Positions 50,820 through 59,692 of a stretch of 64,000 bases of DNA are shown one piece after another. The position numbers were made by a program, and so were the translations under genes. Origin of the DNA: JABGQS01 sp963674545 (GTDB taxonomy: Bacteria > Bacillota > Clostridia > Christensenellales > SZUA-584); assembly GCA_963674545.2 (NCBI GenBank), contig CAXXFB010000001.1:2170001-2234000 (forward strand), in the 5' to 3' direction. A model generated the notes under the pieces. The model worked only from the letters and a program-made list of their open reading frames with translations, had not been told where the DNA came from and made no database searches. Position 1 is the first letter of the stretch; each line of letters begins with the position of its first letter.

Positions 50820-51812
50820 TTATTCCTGAACAGGCCCCGTTTCGTCTTTTGATTCGGTTGCTCCGGCTATGCTGTCACGCATTTTAGTATCGGCCATAAC
50901 ATTTTTCATGTTGTAATAGTCCATTATGCCAAGGTTTCCGTCTCTGAAAGCTTCTGCCATGGCTTTTGGTATTTCGGCTTCCGCTTCTACGACCTTTGCA
51001 CGCATCTCCTGAACTGCTGCCTGCATCTCCTGCTCTCTTGCAACAGCCATTGCACGACGCTCTTCCGCCTTTGCCTGTGCGATCTTCTTGTCTGCCTGCG
51101 CCTGGTCTATCTGTAGCTGGGCGCCGATATTTCTTCCGACATCAACGTCTGCTATATCGATAGACAATATCTCGTAAGCTGTTCCGGCATCAAGGCCTTT
51201 TGAAAGAACACGTTTAGAGATAAGATCCGGGTTTTCAAGAACCTGCTTGTGTGTTTCTGCACTACCGACAGTGGTAACGATGCCTTCGCCTACACGGGCT
51301 ATTATAGTCTCTTCGCCTGCGCCGCCGACAAGTCTGTCGATGTTGGCACGAACTGTGACACGTGCTTTTGCCCGAAGCTCGATGCCGTCTTTGGCTATAG
51401 CTGCAACGACAGGAGTTTCGATGACCTTAGGGTTGACGCTCATTTTAACTGCGGTCAGCACGTCACGTCCGGCAAGGTCTATAGCGGTTGCACGCTTGAA
51501 GTTGAGCGGAATATCAGCTTTTTGAGCTGCTATCAGCGCATCAACGACCCTGTCGACATTACCGCCTGCAAGATAGTGCTGCTCCAGCATATCGGTATTC
51601 ATGTCTATGCCTGCCTTTACGGCTTTTATTAGAGGATTCGCTATACGTGCCGGTGGTATCTTTCTTAAGCGCATTCCTATAAGTGAGACGATTTTCAGCT
51701 TGACGCCGGCTGCCCTTGTTGCTATCCAAAGGCGGACAGGAACGAAGCTGAAGAAAAGTACCAGGAATATGAACGCTGCTACTATTATCACGATAATTGC
51801 CCAGATTTCCAT
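50820..51812 (-). CDS. floA: Flotillin-like protein FloA
   Basis: This 330-residue protein has an N-terminal membrane hairpin/helix, then the SPFH-like region (GIDMNTDMLEQHYLAGGNVDRVVDALIAA; VTVRANIDRLVGGAGEETIIARVGEGIVTTVGSA), and a C-terminal coiled coil rich in Ala and Glu (AQAKAEERRAMAVAREQEMQ). It organises functional membrane microdomains. The neighbouring NfeD gene is the expected partner. An additional small zinc-ribbon gene lies between them. Confidence 0.96.
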   Translation of the reverse strand: MEIWAIIVIIVAAFIFLVLFFSFVPVRLWIATRAAGVKLKIVSLIGMRLRKIPPARIANPLIKAVKAGIDMNTDMLEQHYLAGGNVDRVVDALIAAQKADIPLNFKRATAIDLAGRDVLTAVKMSVNPKVIETPVVAAIAKDGIELRAKARVTVRANIDRLVGGAGEETIIARVGEGIVTTVGSAETHKQVLENPDLISKRVLSKGLDAGTAYEILSIDIADVDVGRNIGAQLQIDQAQADKKIAQAKAEERRAMAVAREQEMQAAVQEMRAKVVEAEAEIPKAMAEAFRDGNLGIMDYYNMKNVMADTKMRDSIAGATESKDETGPVQE

Positions 51813-51860
51813 TTGTAATACTCCTTAATTTTATTTATTTAACCGCTGATAAAAGCGGTT

Positions 51861-52067
51861 CTATGTCAATAGAAGATAGTAAAGATAATAAAGTATCATT
51901 ATAAATATTATAAAACCGCCGGTATAAAGACATATCTTTAAAAGCCTTTTATAGTCTGTCTTTACCTCTTTTGGTTTGTCCTCTTTTTCAAGCAAGTGCG
52001 CTTCGCATTTTTTACAGAACTGCGCTTTATCTGAATATTCTATTTTGCATACGGGGCAGTATTTCAT
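51861..52067 (-). CDS. Small zinc-ribbon membrane protein in the floA operon
   Basis: This 68-residue protein has two CxxC knuckles (YCPVCKIEYSDKAQFCKKCEAHL) followed by a basic linker and one C-terminal membrane helix. It overlaps the nfeD stop as ATGA, so it is translationally coupled. Small zinc-ribbon anchors of this type are common in clostridia; function unknown. Confidence 0.75.
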   Translation of the reverse strand: MKYCPVCKIEYSDKAQFCKKCEAHLLEKEDKPKEVKTDYKRLLKICLYTGGFIIFIMILYYLYYLLLT

Positions 52068-52564
52068 TCTTCTTCCTTTTTAACTACGATACGCCTGCCG
52101 ACTGATGCGACAACAACAACCTTTTCACCTGCATCAATAAATTCTCCGTCTGTAACAACGTCGACGTGCATGCCGTCAATGTTTGCTCTGCCGGATGGGC
52201 GCAGAATAGAAAGGCTGACGCCGCTCTTGCCGACCAGCGATGAATTGTCATCGTTGGAAACATAGCCTTCTTCTCTCTTGGCTTCGTTTTTGAGTACAAG
52301 GGAGCTTCTGTAAAGACGGCCTTTTCGAAAGCTTCGCGCAACAACAAGAGCAAGAATAGCAATTATTGCAGCTATTATCAGGAACAGAACAAGCCCTTGC
52401 AAAAAAGTATTGGCCTGAAACACGATGGCAAGAATAAGACATATAGCGCCAAGGCCTCCGAATATGCCGATGCCGGGTATGAAAAGCTCTACTGTAATGA
52501 GCGCCATACCTGCAAAGAACAATATAATCGTTACAAGCTTTATCGACTCAAACAACCCTGCCAT
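52064..52564 (-). CDS. NfeD family protein (short form)
   Basis: This 166-residue protein has three or four membrane helices (MAGLFESIKLVTIILFFAGM; LFIPGIGIFGGLGAICLILA; LVLFLIIAAIIAILALVV) and a C-terminal OB-fold domain (SGVSLSILRPSGRANIDGMHVDVVTDGEFIDAGEKV). NfeD proteins act with flotillins. It is the short form without the ClpP-like protease domain. I start at the ATG at 52564 after GGAGG; the in-frame extension to 52669 lacks a ribosome site. Confidence 0.92.
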   Translation of the reverse strand: MAGLFESIKLVTIILFFAGMALITVELFIPGIGIFGGLGAICLILAIVFQANTFLQGLVLFLIIAAIIAILALVVARSFRKGRLYRSSLVLKNEAKREEGYVSNDDNSSLVGKSGVSLSILRPSGRANIDGMHVDVVTDGEFIDAGEKVVVVASVGRRIVVKKEEE

Positions 52565-52765
52565 GTCTTTTTCCTCCAGATAAAATATCATTAATAGAAT
52601 TATGTACTTTGTATAATGTATTATATCATAGACACCAATATTATGCATAATCAAATAAATAATGTTCACAGAAAAGACGTTATTAATAAATCAGTTATTA
52701 CAGCAGTGCCGGAAGCATAAAGATATGCTAAAATACTATAATATTATCAAAAGGAGGTGGACTGT

Positions 52766-52948
52766 ATGTGCGGACTTTACTTAGAGTTTCCAAGCAAAAA
52801 AAGGCAAGATGATGCGCTTGATTATCTGGCGGAGTTCATAGAATCCGGCTCCGAAATAAACGGGATGGGATGGCTCGACAGATATGAAGACTATGATGAG
52901 TGGCTCAATAGATTTCCTTCTTTATCATATGACTTTTGTCCAAAATAA
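52766..52948 (+). pseudogene. Truncated GNAT acetyltransferase N-terminus
   Basis: After AAAGGAGG, an ATG opens 60 codons that resemble the first part of GNAT proteins (YLAEFIESGSEINGMGWLDRYEDYDEWLN) and then stop. The acetyl-CoA binding region is absent, so the gene is broken at its 3' end. The start machinery is intact. It converges on and overlaps another fragment at 52891-53157, which suggests a deletion junction near 52920. Confidence 0.6.
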
Positions 52949-53157
52949 TTGATTTGCTCTATGCTGCACTCATAGAATATAAGATCAAATATTCCGGTTT
53001 CCATATATTTATGATAAGAATTTTGAGAGTTCTTTGCAGAAACGTTTACATGATTCAATTGCCACAGCAGGTCTTTGACTTGCCGGGAAATGCATTTAAA
53101 GCAAGCGTCATGAAATCCAAAACTATCAAGTTCATTTGTGGAAATGAATTTTGACAC
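52891..53157 (-). pseudogene. Possible truncated small-protein gene (unknown DUF)
   Basis: A GTG after AGGAGTG opens 88 codons whose first part looks like real protein (NELDSFGFHDACFKCISRQV; NSQNSYHKYMETGIFDLIFYEC). The last 20 codons overlap, on the other strand, the end of the truncated GNAT frame. I cannot identify the family. It may be intact with a chance overlap or 3'-truncated. Confidence 0.45.
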
Positions 53158-53206
53158 AGAAACACTCCTGAAAATTATATATGTTAATCATTCTGAAAAA
53201 ACGAAC

Positions 53207-54076
53207 CTATTGTAAAGTGCTGTTAACGGTTATCTTTATCAGAGAATCCATGTATTCACAGATGTTGAATTTACATCCGTCCTGCTTAAAAAAGAAGTTT
53301 TGTTCTTCGTTTAGCGTAGCGGCAGTAAAGCCTGGAAAATCTGAAAAGCCGCTGTACCATTCAAAAGCCTGTGCTTTAACTTCAGGAGTGGGCATATATA
53401 CTTTGTATTGGACTATACCTGAAGGTGCAGTATACGTTATACCTTCCGTTACCAGCATATTATCTTCCAGCCCCGGGTAAACGAACCCGTCTAGCCATGG
53501 GTTTTCTTCGCACAGTGCGTCTGTAATGCATAGCCAGTCTTCAATAGTAAAGCTTATGCTGACAAGCGTGCCCTGTTCTGAGTTTGTAATATCCAATGCT
53601 GCGTCGATGCCGCTTTCGTCATCTGCCGTTACGATGCCGGAAAACAGCGGTGACTCAGATTCGCCGAAAAGCGCCTCGCAGTATTTTTTAGCGGCGGCGG
53701 TTTCATCAAGCTCCGAGATAAAAATGAAAGTTAGATGGGAGCTGTTTTTTATCATGTCTGCATCAATATATTCTACGGAAAGCTGACCAAACTCATCTGC
53801 TGAAACATATGAAAGCGGCCACAGCGCGCATAAGTTGTTAAGGTAGGATTCGGACACAGTGAAAGATTCGCCCGAAGACGGTATCTCATAGTTTGGCAGA
53901 AGCTCATAATTAACTTGTGTTTCACTGTCGGTCTGCTGCGTGAGTTCGCTTGTGTTCTGAGAAGTCTGCACTTCCGGCTGAGCTTTTGCGCTTGTGTCAA
54001 GCGCGGGAAGGATAAGAAGTGCAAGCACAAACAGAAACACAAGAGATATTGGAATCAGCAGTTTTCTATCGAACAT
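53207..54076 (-). CDS. Membrane-anchored protein of unknown function
   Basis: This 289-residue protein has an N-terminal membrane anchor (LLIPISLVFLFVLALLILPAL) and a Gln/Thr-rich linker. Two or more external mixed domains follow (FTVSESYLNNLCALWPLSYVSADE; YTAPSGIVQYKVYMPTPEVKAQAF). Family not recognised. It has an AGGGG ribosome site. Its own promoter would lie in the 54077-54523 gap. Confidence 0.7.
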   Translation of the reverse strand: MFDRKLLIPISLVFLFVLALLILPALDTSAKAQPEVQTSQNTSELTQQTDSETQVNYELLPNYEIPSSGESFTVSESYLNNLCALWPLSYVSADEFGQLSVEYIDADMIKNSSHLTFIFISELDETAAAKKYCEALFGESESPLFSGIVTADDESGIDAALDITNSEQGTLVSISFTIEDWLCITDALCEENPWLDGFVYPGLEDNMLVTEGITYTAPSGIVQYKVYMPTPEVKAQAFEWYSGFSDFPGFTAATLNEEQNFFFKQDGCKFNICEYMDSLIKITVNSTLQ

Positions 54077-54523
54077 TATATAAACCCCTAAGCTGCATAA
54101 ACAGAAAAGTAAAAAACGATGCTACTATGATAGCATTAATAGCCGGGGTATTCAACTTTGGTTTTAAATCAGTCAGGATATACTGTTTCAGTATAGCTAA
54201 TCAGTAAAAGCTTACGGTAATATGAGTATCAATGATATAGTTGTAAGGAGTTTAAAAGCATAGGTTTGCTGTTAATTTGTTTCTTCAGTCTTGATTAAAG
54301 CATTCTTTTTTGCAGAATAAGAAAGCCATATACAGCAAAAGATCGTATGGTATATTCGAAAATTATAAAAAACAGGAACATATGGTGGTCTGAGAGCAGA
54401 GACAACACTAGATGTGCCGTCTTGGTTTTAGCAGCTTTTGCCTATATAATATATAGAAGAAAGTGAAGAAAAACAAGCTTTTTAGTGACCGTAAAAAAAG
54501 CATAAAAAAGTATTGAAAAACAC
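54077..54523. other. Intergenic region ahead of the ribosomal operon promoter
   Basis: No gene is convincing. A perfect TATACTG-TTT-CAGTATA palindrome lies at 54179-54195 and could be an operator. The rest is AT-rich with no tRNA, repeat or conserved RNA that I can recognise. Confidence 0.4.
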
Positions 54524-54552
54524 TTGCTTTTACCCAAAGTTTATTATATAAT
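54524..54552 (+). promoter_or_regulatory. Promoter of the S10 ribosomal operon
   Basis: TTGCTT at 54524-54529, 17-bp spacer, TATAAT at 54547-54552. Transcription should start near 54559. Confidence 0.8.
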
Positions 54553-54558
54553 ACGTCC

Positions 54559-54803
54559 GTTGCGCTCTTATCGGGCGTAATTATCAGCGGGATGAAGCGA
54601 TAGGTTACCGGAAAAAAACGCATTCCGGATAACTATAGCAAGACCGCAAGTCCAAAAGAAACTGGGCGGCGTTTCATTAAAATGGCTCCGGCGGTGTAAG
54701 TACGGCGGAAGCGGACAAAACGGCAGAAAATGCCGTAAAAAAGCTATACGACACACACGGCAGCGTGTATATGGAAACGCTCGGCGTAAGGAGGAAACAA
54801 AGA
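54559..54803 (+). promoter_or_regulatory. Long structured leader of the S10 operon
   Basis: About 245 nt precede rpsJ. Hairpins include TAGGTTACCGGAA with TTCCGGATAACTA (54600-54640), CGGCA/TGCCG and ACAC/GTGT close to the start. A regulatory leader is known for the E. coli S10 operon (L4-binding); whether this one is autoregulated is not known. Confidence 0.5.
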
Positions 54804-55112
54804 ATGGCAAGCCAAAAAATCAGAATCAAACTTAAGGCGTATGACTACAACCTGATCGATCAGTCGGCAGGTAAAATCGTAGAGACAGCAAAACGTACAG
54901 GCGCTAAGGTAGCGGGTCCTATACCTCTGCCGACGCAGAAAGAGATCGTTACGATCCTTCGTGCGCCGCACAAATATAAGGATAGCAGAGAACAGTTTGA
55001 GATCAAAACACATAAGAGGCTGATCGATATACTCGAAGCAACGTCCAAAACGACGGATGCCTTGATGAGACTCGACCTTCCCTCTGGTGTAGACATAGAG
55101 ATCAAGCTCTAG
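54804..55112 (+). CDS. rpsJ: 30S ribosomal protein S10
   Basis: 102 residues, MASQKIRIKLKAYDYNLIDQ to LDLPSGVDIEIKL, full-length S10 (NusE). It starts at the ATG after AAGGAGG; an upstream in-frame ATG at 54765 lies in the leader. First gene of the S10 operon. Confidence 0.98.
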   Translation: MASQKIRIKLKAYDYNLIDQSAGKIVETAKRTGAKVAGPIPLPTQKEIVTILRAPHKYKDSREQFEIKTHKRLIDILEATSKTTDALMRLDLPSGVDIEIKL

Positions 55113-55125
55113 GGGGTGTGTGATA

Positions 55126-55755
55126 ATGAAATCGATAATGGGTAAAAAGCTTGGAATGACGCAGATCTTCATGGAAGACGGTACTGTTATACCGGTAACG
55201 GTTGTTGAAGCAGGTCCGTGCGTCGTTATGCAGAAGAAGACAGTTGAGACTGACGGATACAGCGCAGTTCAGCTGGGATACGGAGATATAAGGGAAAAGC
55301 TCGTCACGAAGCCGATTGCCGGACACATAAAGAAAGCCGGCGCTCCTCTTAAGCGCACGCTTAGAGAGTATCATGTAGACAGCACAGACGAATTTGAACT
55401 TGGTCAGGAAATAAAAGTGGACGTCTTTGAAGAAGGCGATGTCGTCGATATAAAAGGCACATCCAAAGGCAAAGGCTTTCAGGGAACAATCGCAAGGCAT
55501 GGTTTTGCAAGAGGTCCTATGACTCACGGCAGCCATAACAAGAGGGCTCCGGGCTCGATCGGTGCTTGTGCAGACCCGGGCAAAGTCATCAAGGGCAAGA
55601 AGATGCCGGGACACGGCGGTTCGCAGACAGTTACCATACAGAATGTTAAGATAGTCGGCGTCGATGTCGACAAGAACGTACTGCTCGTCAAGGGCGCAGT
55701 ACCCGGAGCCAGAGGCGGCCTAGTATCTATAACAAAAGCTGTAAAGCAGTCGTAG
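55126..55755 (+). CDS. rplC: 50S ribosomal protein L3
   Basis: 209 residues starting MKSIMGKKLGMTQIF, with the central loop (FARGPMTHGSHNKRAPGSIG) that reaches the peptidyl-transferase centre. I use the ATG at 55126, not the GTG at 55120, because AGGGGGTG is too close to the latter. Confidence 0.97.
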   Translation: MKSIMGKKLGMTQIFMEDGTVIPVTVVEAGPCVVMQKKTVETDGYSAVQLGYGDIREKLVTKPIAGHIKKAGAPLKRTLREYHVDSTDEFELGQEIKVDVFEEGDVVDIKGTSKGKGFQGTIARHGFARGPMTHGSHNKRAPGSIGACADPGKVIKGKKMPGHGGSQTVTIQNVKIVGVDVDKNVLLVKGAVPGARGGLVSITKAVKQS

Positions 55756-55788
55756 CCAAAGCGGTCAGAAGAAAAGGATGTGAAACAA

Positions 55789-56409
55789 ATGCCTAAAGTA
55801 TCGGTATATAAGAAGGACGGCGAAAAAGTCGGCCAAATGAATCTTAAAAATGAAATATTCGGCATCGAAGTAAACGAAGCCGTTATGCATCAGGTTGTTG
55901 TAGCCCAGTTAGCAAACAAACGTCAGGGAACGCAAAGCGCTCTTACAAGAAGCGAAGTAAGAGGCGGCGGCATCAAGCCCTGGAGACAAAAGGGAACAGG
56001 AAGAGCCAGAGCGGGCTCATCACGCTCTCCTATTTGGACAAAGGGCGGCATGACATTTGCTGTAAAGCCAAGGGACTACAGCCAGAAGATAAACAAGAAA
56101 GTCAGGAAGCTCGCTATACAGAGCGCCCTTTCTATGAAGGTTGCTGACAACGACATTATTGTTCTTGAAGATTTGGCGCTGGATGCACCAAAGACAAAGA
56201 TAATGGCGGAAATATTAAAGGGTTTTGATGTAAAGAAGGCACTCATTGTAACGCAGACCAAAGATGACACTGTATTGCGTGCTGCAAGCAACATTAGGAA
56301 TATCAAAACTTTAACTGCCGACACCGTCAACGTATATGACCTTGTTAACTATGACAAGCTTATCATAACGAAAGATGCTGTAAAGAAGGTCGAGGAGGTT
56401 TTTGCTTAA
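55789..56409 (+). CDS. rplD: 50S ribosomal protein L4
   Basis: 206 residues with the extended loop WRQKGTGRARAGSSRSPIW that lines the exit tunnel. The ATG at 55789 follows AAAAGGA at good spacing. The stop is immediately followed by the rplW start. Confidence 0.97.
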   Translation: MPKVSVYKKDGEKVGQMNLKNEIFGIEVNEAVMHQVVVAQLANKRQGTQSALTRSEVRGGGIKPWRQKGTGRARAGSSRSPIWTKGGMTFAVKPRDYSQKINKKVRKLAIQSALSMKVADNDIIVLEDLALDAPKTKIMAEILKGFDVKKALIVTQTKDDTVLRAASNIRNIKTLTADTVNVYDLVNYDKLIITKDAVKKVEEVFA

Positions 56410-56703
56410 ATGGAAGCTAGAGATATTATTTTAAAGCCGGTGCTTACCGAAAAAAGCTATGACGATCTCGCTGTTAAAAAGTACACGTTTATCGTCGACA
56501 AAAGGGCTACAAAGACTCAGGTAAAGGATGCTGTCGAAGAAGTATTCGGCGTAAAGGTAAAGAATGTAAACACTCTTCGCCAAATCGGCAAAGTGAAACG
56601 TCAGGGATATACAAAAGGCAGACGTGCTGAAACGAAGAAAGCCTTTGTAACACTGACCAGCGATTCTAAGACTATCGAGTTCTTCGATTCGCTTGCACAG
56701 TAG
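56410..56703 (+). CDS. rplW: 50S ribosomal protein L23
   Basis: 97 residues, MEARDIILKPVLTEKSYDDL to TIEFFDSLAQ; binds near the tunnel exit, docking trigger factor and SRP. Its ribosome site (GAGGAGG) is inside rplD, with no gap. Confidence 0.97.
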   Translation: MEARDIILKPVLTEKSYDDLAVKKYTFIVDKRATKTQVKDAVEEVFGVKVKNVNTLRQIGKVKRQGYTKGRRAETKKAFVTLTSDSKTIEFFDSLAQ

Positions 56704-56724
56704 TTAAAGGGAGGAAGCAAGACA

Positions 56725-57555
56725 ATGGCGATTAAAAAGTATAAACCAACTACACCCGGCAGACGTAACATGACGGTAAGTGCATTTGAAGAGATCACAT
56801 GCACCACTCCCGAAAAGTCACTGCTTGATGTTAGAAAACGCAAAGCCGGAAGAAATGCCGGCGGCCGCATAACCGTTCGTCACAGGGGCGGCGGTGCAAA
56901 GAGAAAGTATCGCATAATCGACTTTAAAAGAAATAAAGACGGCGTTCCTGCAACAGTGGCTACAATAGAGTATGATCCGAACAGGACTGCGAACATTGCG
57001 CTTCTTAATTATGCAGACGGTGAAAAGAGATATATACTGGCGCCTTACGGCTTGAAAGTGGGCGACAGCATAGTATCAGGCGAAGGTGCCGACATCAAAC
57101 CGGGCAACTCGCTTTTCCTTAAGGATATCCCGATGGGAACTCTTATACATAACATAGAGCTATCGCCGGGAAAAGGCGGACAGCTCGTCCGTAGCGCAGG
57201 CAACTCTGCACAGCTTATGGCAAAGGAAGGCAAATACGCACAGGTGCGTCTGCCGTCCGGGGAAGTAAGGATGATACTTCTTACAGCCAAGGCAACAATC
57301 GGACAGGTTGGCAACATAGACCAGAACAACGTATTTATCGGCAAAGCCGGCAAAAAACGCCACATGGGATTCCGCCCGACGGTCCGTGGTTCGGTCATGA
57401 ACCCGAACGACCATCCGCACGGCGGCGGCGAAGGTAAATCACCTATCGGTAAACCGGGTCCTGTTACACCTTGGGGCAAGCCGACACTTGGATATAAGAC
57501 TAGAAAGAAGAAGAATCAGTCGGATAAATATATCGTAAGACGCAGAACCAAATAA
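56725..57555 (+). CDS. rplB: 50S ribosomal protein L2
   Basis: 276 residues with RHRGGGAKRKYRIIDFKRNK and the C-terminal VMNPNDHPHGGGEGKSPIG, which contains the conserved histidine near the peptidyl-transferase centre. Confidence 0.98.
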   Translation: MAIKKYKPTTPGRRNMTVSAFEEITCTTPEKSLLDVRKRKAGRNAGGRITVRHRGGGAKRKYRIIDFKRNKDGVPATVATIEYDPNRTANIALLNYADGEKRYILAPYGLKVGDSIVSGEGADIKPGNSLFLKDIPMGTLIHNIELSPGKGGQLVRSAGNSAQLMAKEGKYAQVRLPSGEVRMILLTAKATIGQVGNIDQNNVFIGKAGKKRHMGFRPTVRGSVMNPNDHPHGGGEGKSPIGKPGPVTPWGKPTLGYKTRKKKNQSDKYIVRRRTK

Positions 57556-57567
57556 GGAGTTATTAGT

Positions 57568-57846
57568 ATGAGTAGATCGGTAAAAAAGGGTCCGTTCGTA
57601 GATCAGAAGCTGCTTGCAAAGGTGCAGCAGATGAACGAAAAGAATGAGAAAAAAGTGTTAAAGACATGGAGCAGGGCATCGACGATATTCCCGGACATGG
57701 TAGGACACACTTTGGCTGTGCACGACGGAAGGAAGTTCGTGCCGGTATATATGACAGAGGACATGGTTGGTCATAAACTTGGTGAATTTGCACCGACAAG
57801 GACTTTCCGTGGGCATGCAGGCGATAAAAAGTCTGCTGCCAAGTAG
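57568..57846 (+). CDS. rpsS: 30S ribosomal protein S19
   Basis: 92 residues, MSRSVKKGPFVDQKLLAKV to GHAGDKKSAAK; the full family length. Confidence 0.98.
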   Translation: MSRSVKKGPFVDQKLLAKVQQMNEKNEKKVLKTWSRASTIFPDMVGHTLAVHDGRKFVPVYMTEDMVGHKLGEFAPTRTFRGHAGDKKSAAK

Positions 57847-57867
57847 TTTTAAGGAGGGAAGTTTAAT

Positions 57868-58266
57868 ATGGCAACTCGTCAAAGAGAAAAAGCGCAAAAA
57901 AGAGCAGAGCTTAAAGATAGAAGGCCGACGGCAAAAGTAAAATTCGCTCGCATCTCTTCCACAAAGGTAAAGCTGGTTTTAGACCTTATTCGTGGCAAGA
58001 ACGTGAACGAAGCCATTGCGATACTGAAAAACACTAACAAGGCCGCAAGCCCTGTGGTTGAAAAGCTTTTAAATTCTGCTATTGCCAACGCAGAGAACAA
58101 TTCTGGAATCCTTCGTGATGACCTTTATGTTGCTGAAGTATTTGCTGACCAGGGTCCTACGCTTAAGAGATATAGACCAAGAGCCCAAGGCAGGGCTTCA
58201 AGGATCCGTAAGAGAACCAGCCATATAACAATAATACTGGATAGTGCAGTTAAGGAGGAAGCGTAA
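57868..58266 (+). CDS. rplV: 50S ribosomal protein L22
   Basis: 132 residues with a basic N-terminal extension (MATRQREKAQKRAELKDRRP) before the usual KVKFARISSTKVKLVLDLI core, and the tunnel loop RPRAQGRASRIRKRTSHI. The extension is also seen in other clostridia. The stop abuts the rpsC start. Confidence 0.97.
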   Translation: MATRQREKAQKRAELKDRRPTAKVKFARISSTKVKLVLDLIRGKNVNEAIAILKNTNKAASPVVEKLLNSAIANAENNSGILRDDLYVAEVFADQGPTLKRYRPRAQGRASRIRKRTSHITIILDSAVKEEA

Positions 58267-58962
58267 ATGGGTCAGAAAGTTAATCCTCATGGAATGCGTG
58301 TCGGCGTTATAAAAGACTGGGATGCACGTTGGTTTGCCAGAAAAGGTGAATTTGCAGAGTATATAAAAGAAGATAATGAAATAAGAAAGCAGCTTAAAAA
58401 ACAGCTTTACGCTGCCGGAGTTGCAAAGATAGAAACGGAACGTGCAGCCAACAAACTGACGGTCACAGTTCATACCGCAAAGCCGGGCATAGTAATCGGC
58501 AAAGGCGGGCAGGGAGTTGAAGAGTTAAAGAAACAGCTTGCTGCAAAAACAGGCAAAGCTGTTGTGCTCAACATAGTAGAAGTTAAAAGACCGGATATAA
58601 ACGCACAGCTCGTTGCAGAGAACATCGCAAGCCAGCTTGAGAGACGTATCTCCTTCCGTCGTGCCATGAAACAGTGCATCGGAAGAGCGATGAAGGGCGG
58701 AGCCCTTGGTATAAAGACTATGTGTGCTGGGCGTCTTGGCGGCGCTGAGATCGCAAGGACCGAAAAATACCACGATGGCAGCATTCCGCTGCAGACAATT
58801 CGTGCGGATATCGACTACGGTTTTGCTGAAGCAAACACAACATACGGAAAGATAGGCTGCAAAGTCTGGATATATAAAGGCGAAATACTTGGCAATCCTT
58901 TGAGAGACAAGTTCAAAGCGTCAGAAGGAGGCAGCAAAAATGTTAATGCCAAAAAGGGTTAA
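58267..58962 (+). CDS. rpsC: 30S ribosomal protein S3
   Basis: 231 residues with the KH domain (GIVIGKGGQGVEELKKQLA) and the C-terminal RTEKYHDGSIPLQTIRADID. The 3' end overlaps rplP by 23 bp. Confidence 0.98.
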   Translation: MGQKVNPHGMRVGVIKDWDARWFARKGEFAEYIKEDNEIRKQLKKQLYAAGVAKIETERAANKLTVTVHTAKPGIVIGKGGQGVEELKKQLAAKTGKAVVLNIVEVKRPDINAQLVAENIASQLERRISFRRAMKQCIGRAMKGGALGIKTMCAGRLGGAEIARTEKYHDGSIPLQTIRADIDYGFAEANTTYGKIGCKVWIYKGEILGNPLRDKFKASEGGSKNVNAKKG

Positions 58963-59485
58963 ACGCAGAAGAGTTTTTCGTGGCAGGATGAAGGGCAAAG
59001 CCAACAAGGGCAACAAGGTCAATTACGGACAGTACGGTCTTGTGGCAACACAGCCCGCTTGGATAACGAGCAACCAGATAGAAGCTGCTCGTATCGCCAT
59101 GACTAGATACATAAAACGTGGCGGACACGTTTGGATAAAGATATTCCCTCACAAGCCGGTAACAGAAAAACCGGCCGAGACCAGGATGGGCTCCGGTAAA
59201 GGCTCACCAGAATACTGGGTAGCTGTAGTAAAACCGGGCAGAGTCATGTTCGAGATCGCAGGAGTATCCGAAGAAATAGCCAAAAGAGCGCTTAGGCTGG
59301 CGGCTTATAAGCTTCCTATCAAGTGCAAGATTGCAGAAAACGAAAGCTTCGATGAAGTAGCGTTCTCTAAGATAAGCTTTAAGACGACCTTTGATGACAT
59401 CATGGAAGAGGTCGAAGGTGAAGGGTCTGAAGGCGTAGAGTCTGAGGGCGAAGAAGAAACAGGTGGTGAGCAGGATGAAAGCTAG
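58940..59485 (+). CDS. rplP: 50S ribosomal protein L16 with acidic C-terminal tail
   Basis: 181 residues. The core MLMPKRVKRRRVFRGRMKG to AAYKLPIKCKI is standard L16 at the A-site. The family normally ends near residue 140-145, but this protein continues for about 40 residues, of which the last 30 are very acidic (FDDIMEEVEG, SEGEEETGGEQDES). The tail is encoded across the ribosome binding site of rpmC, which starts inside it. The start follows AGGAGG. Confidence 0.96.
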   Translation: MLMPKRVKRRRVFRGRMKGKANKGNKVNYGQYGLVATQPAWITSNQIEAARIAMTRYIKRGGHVWIKIFPHKPVTEKPAETRMGSGKGSPEYWVAVVKPGRVMFEIAGVSEEIAKRALRLAAYKLPIKCKIAENESFDEVAFSKISFKTTFDDIMEEVEGEGSEGVESEGEEETGGEQDES

Positions 59486-59681
59486 CAAGCTGCAAGAGAT
59501 GACAAATGATGAATTGATGGGTAAACTCGGCGACCTTAAGCAAGAACTCTTTAACCTGCGTTTTCAGAATGCTACCGGGCAGCTCGGAAACGTTATGGTA
59601 GTAAGACAGACAAAAAGAGATATTGCAAGAGTCAAGACTGTGCTTCGTGAGCGTGAGCTTGCCGCAGCAGCTGACAGTTAA
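59475..59681 (+). CDS. rpmC: 50S ribosomal protein L29
   Basis: 68 residues, MKASKLQEMTNDELMGKLGD to a Glu/Ala-rich end. I use the ATG at 59475 (MKASKLQ), which overlaps the L16 stop by 11 bp; an upstream GTG at 59463 adds four residues. Confidence 0.95.
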   Translation: MKASKLQEMTNDELMGKLGDLKQELFNLRFQNATGQLGNVMVVRQTKRDIARVKTVLRERELAAAADS

Positions 59682-59692
59682 GGAGAGTTGAT

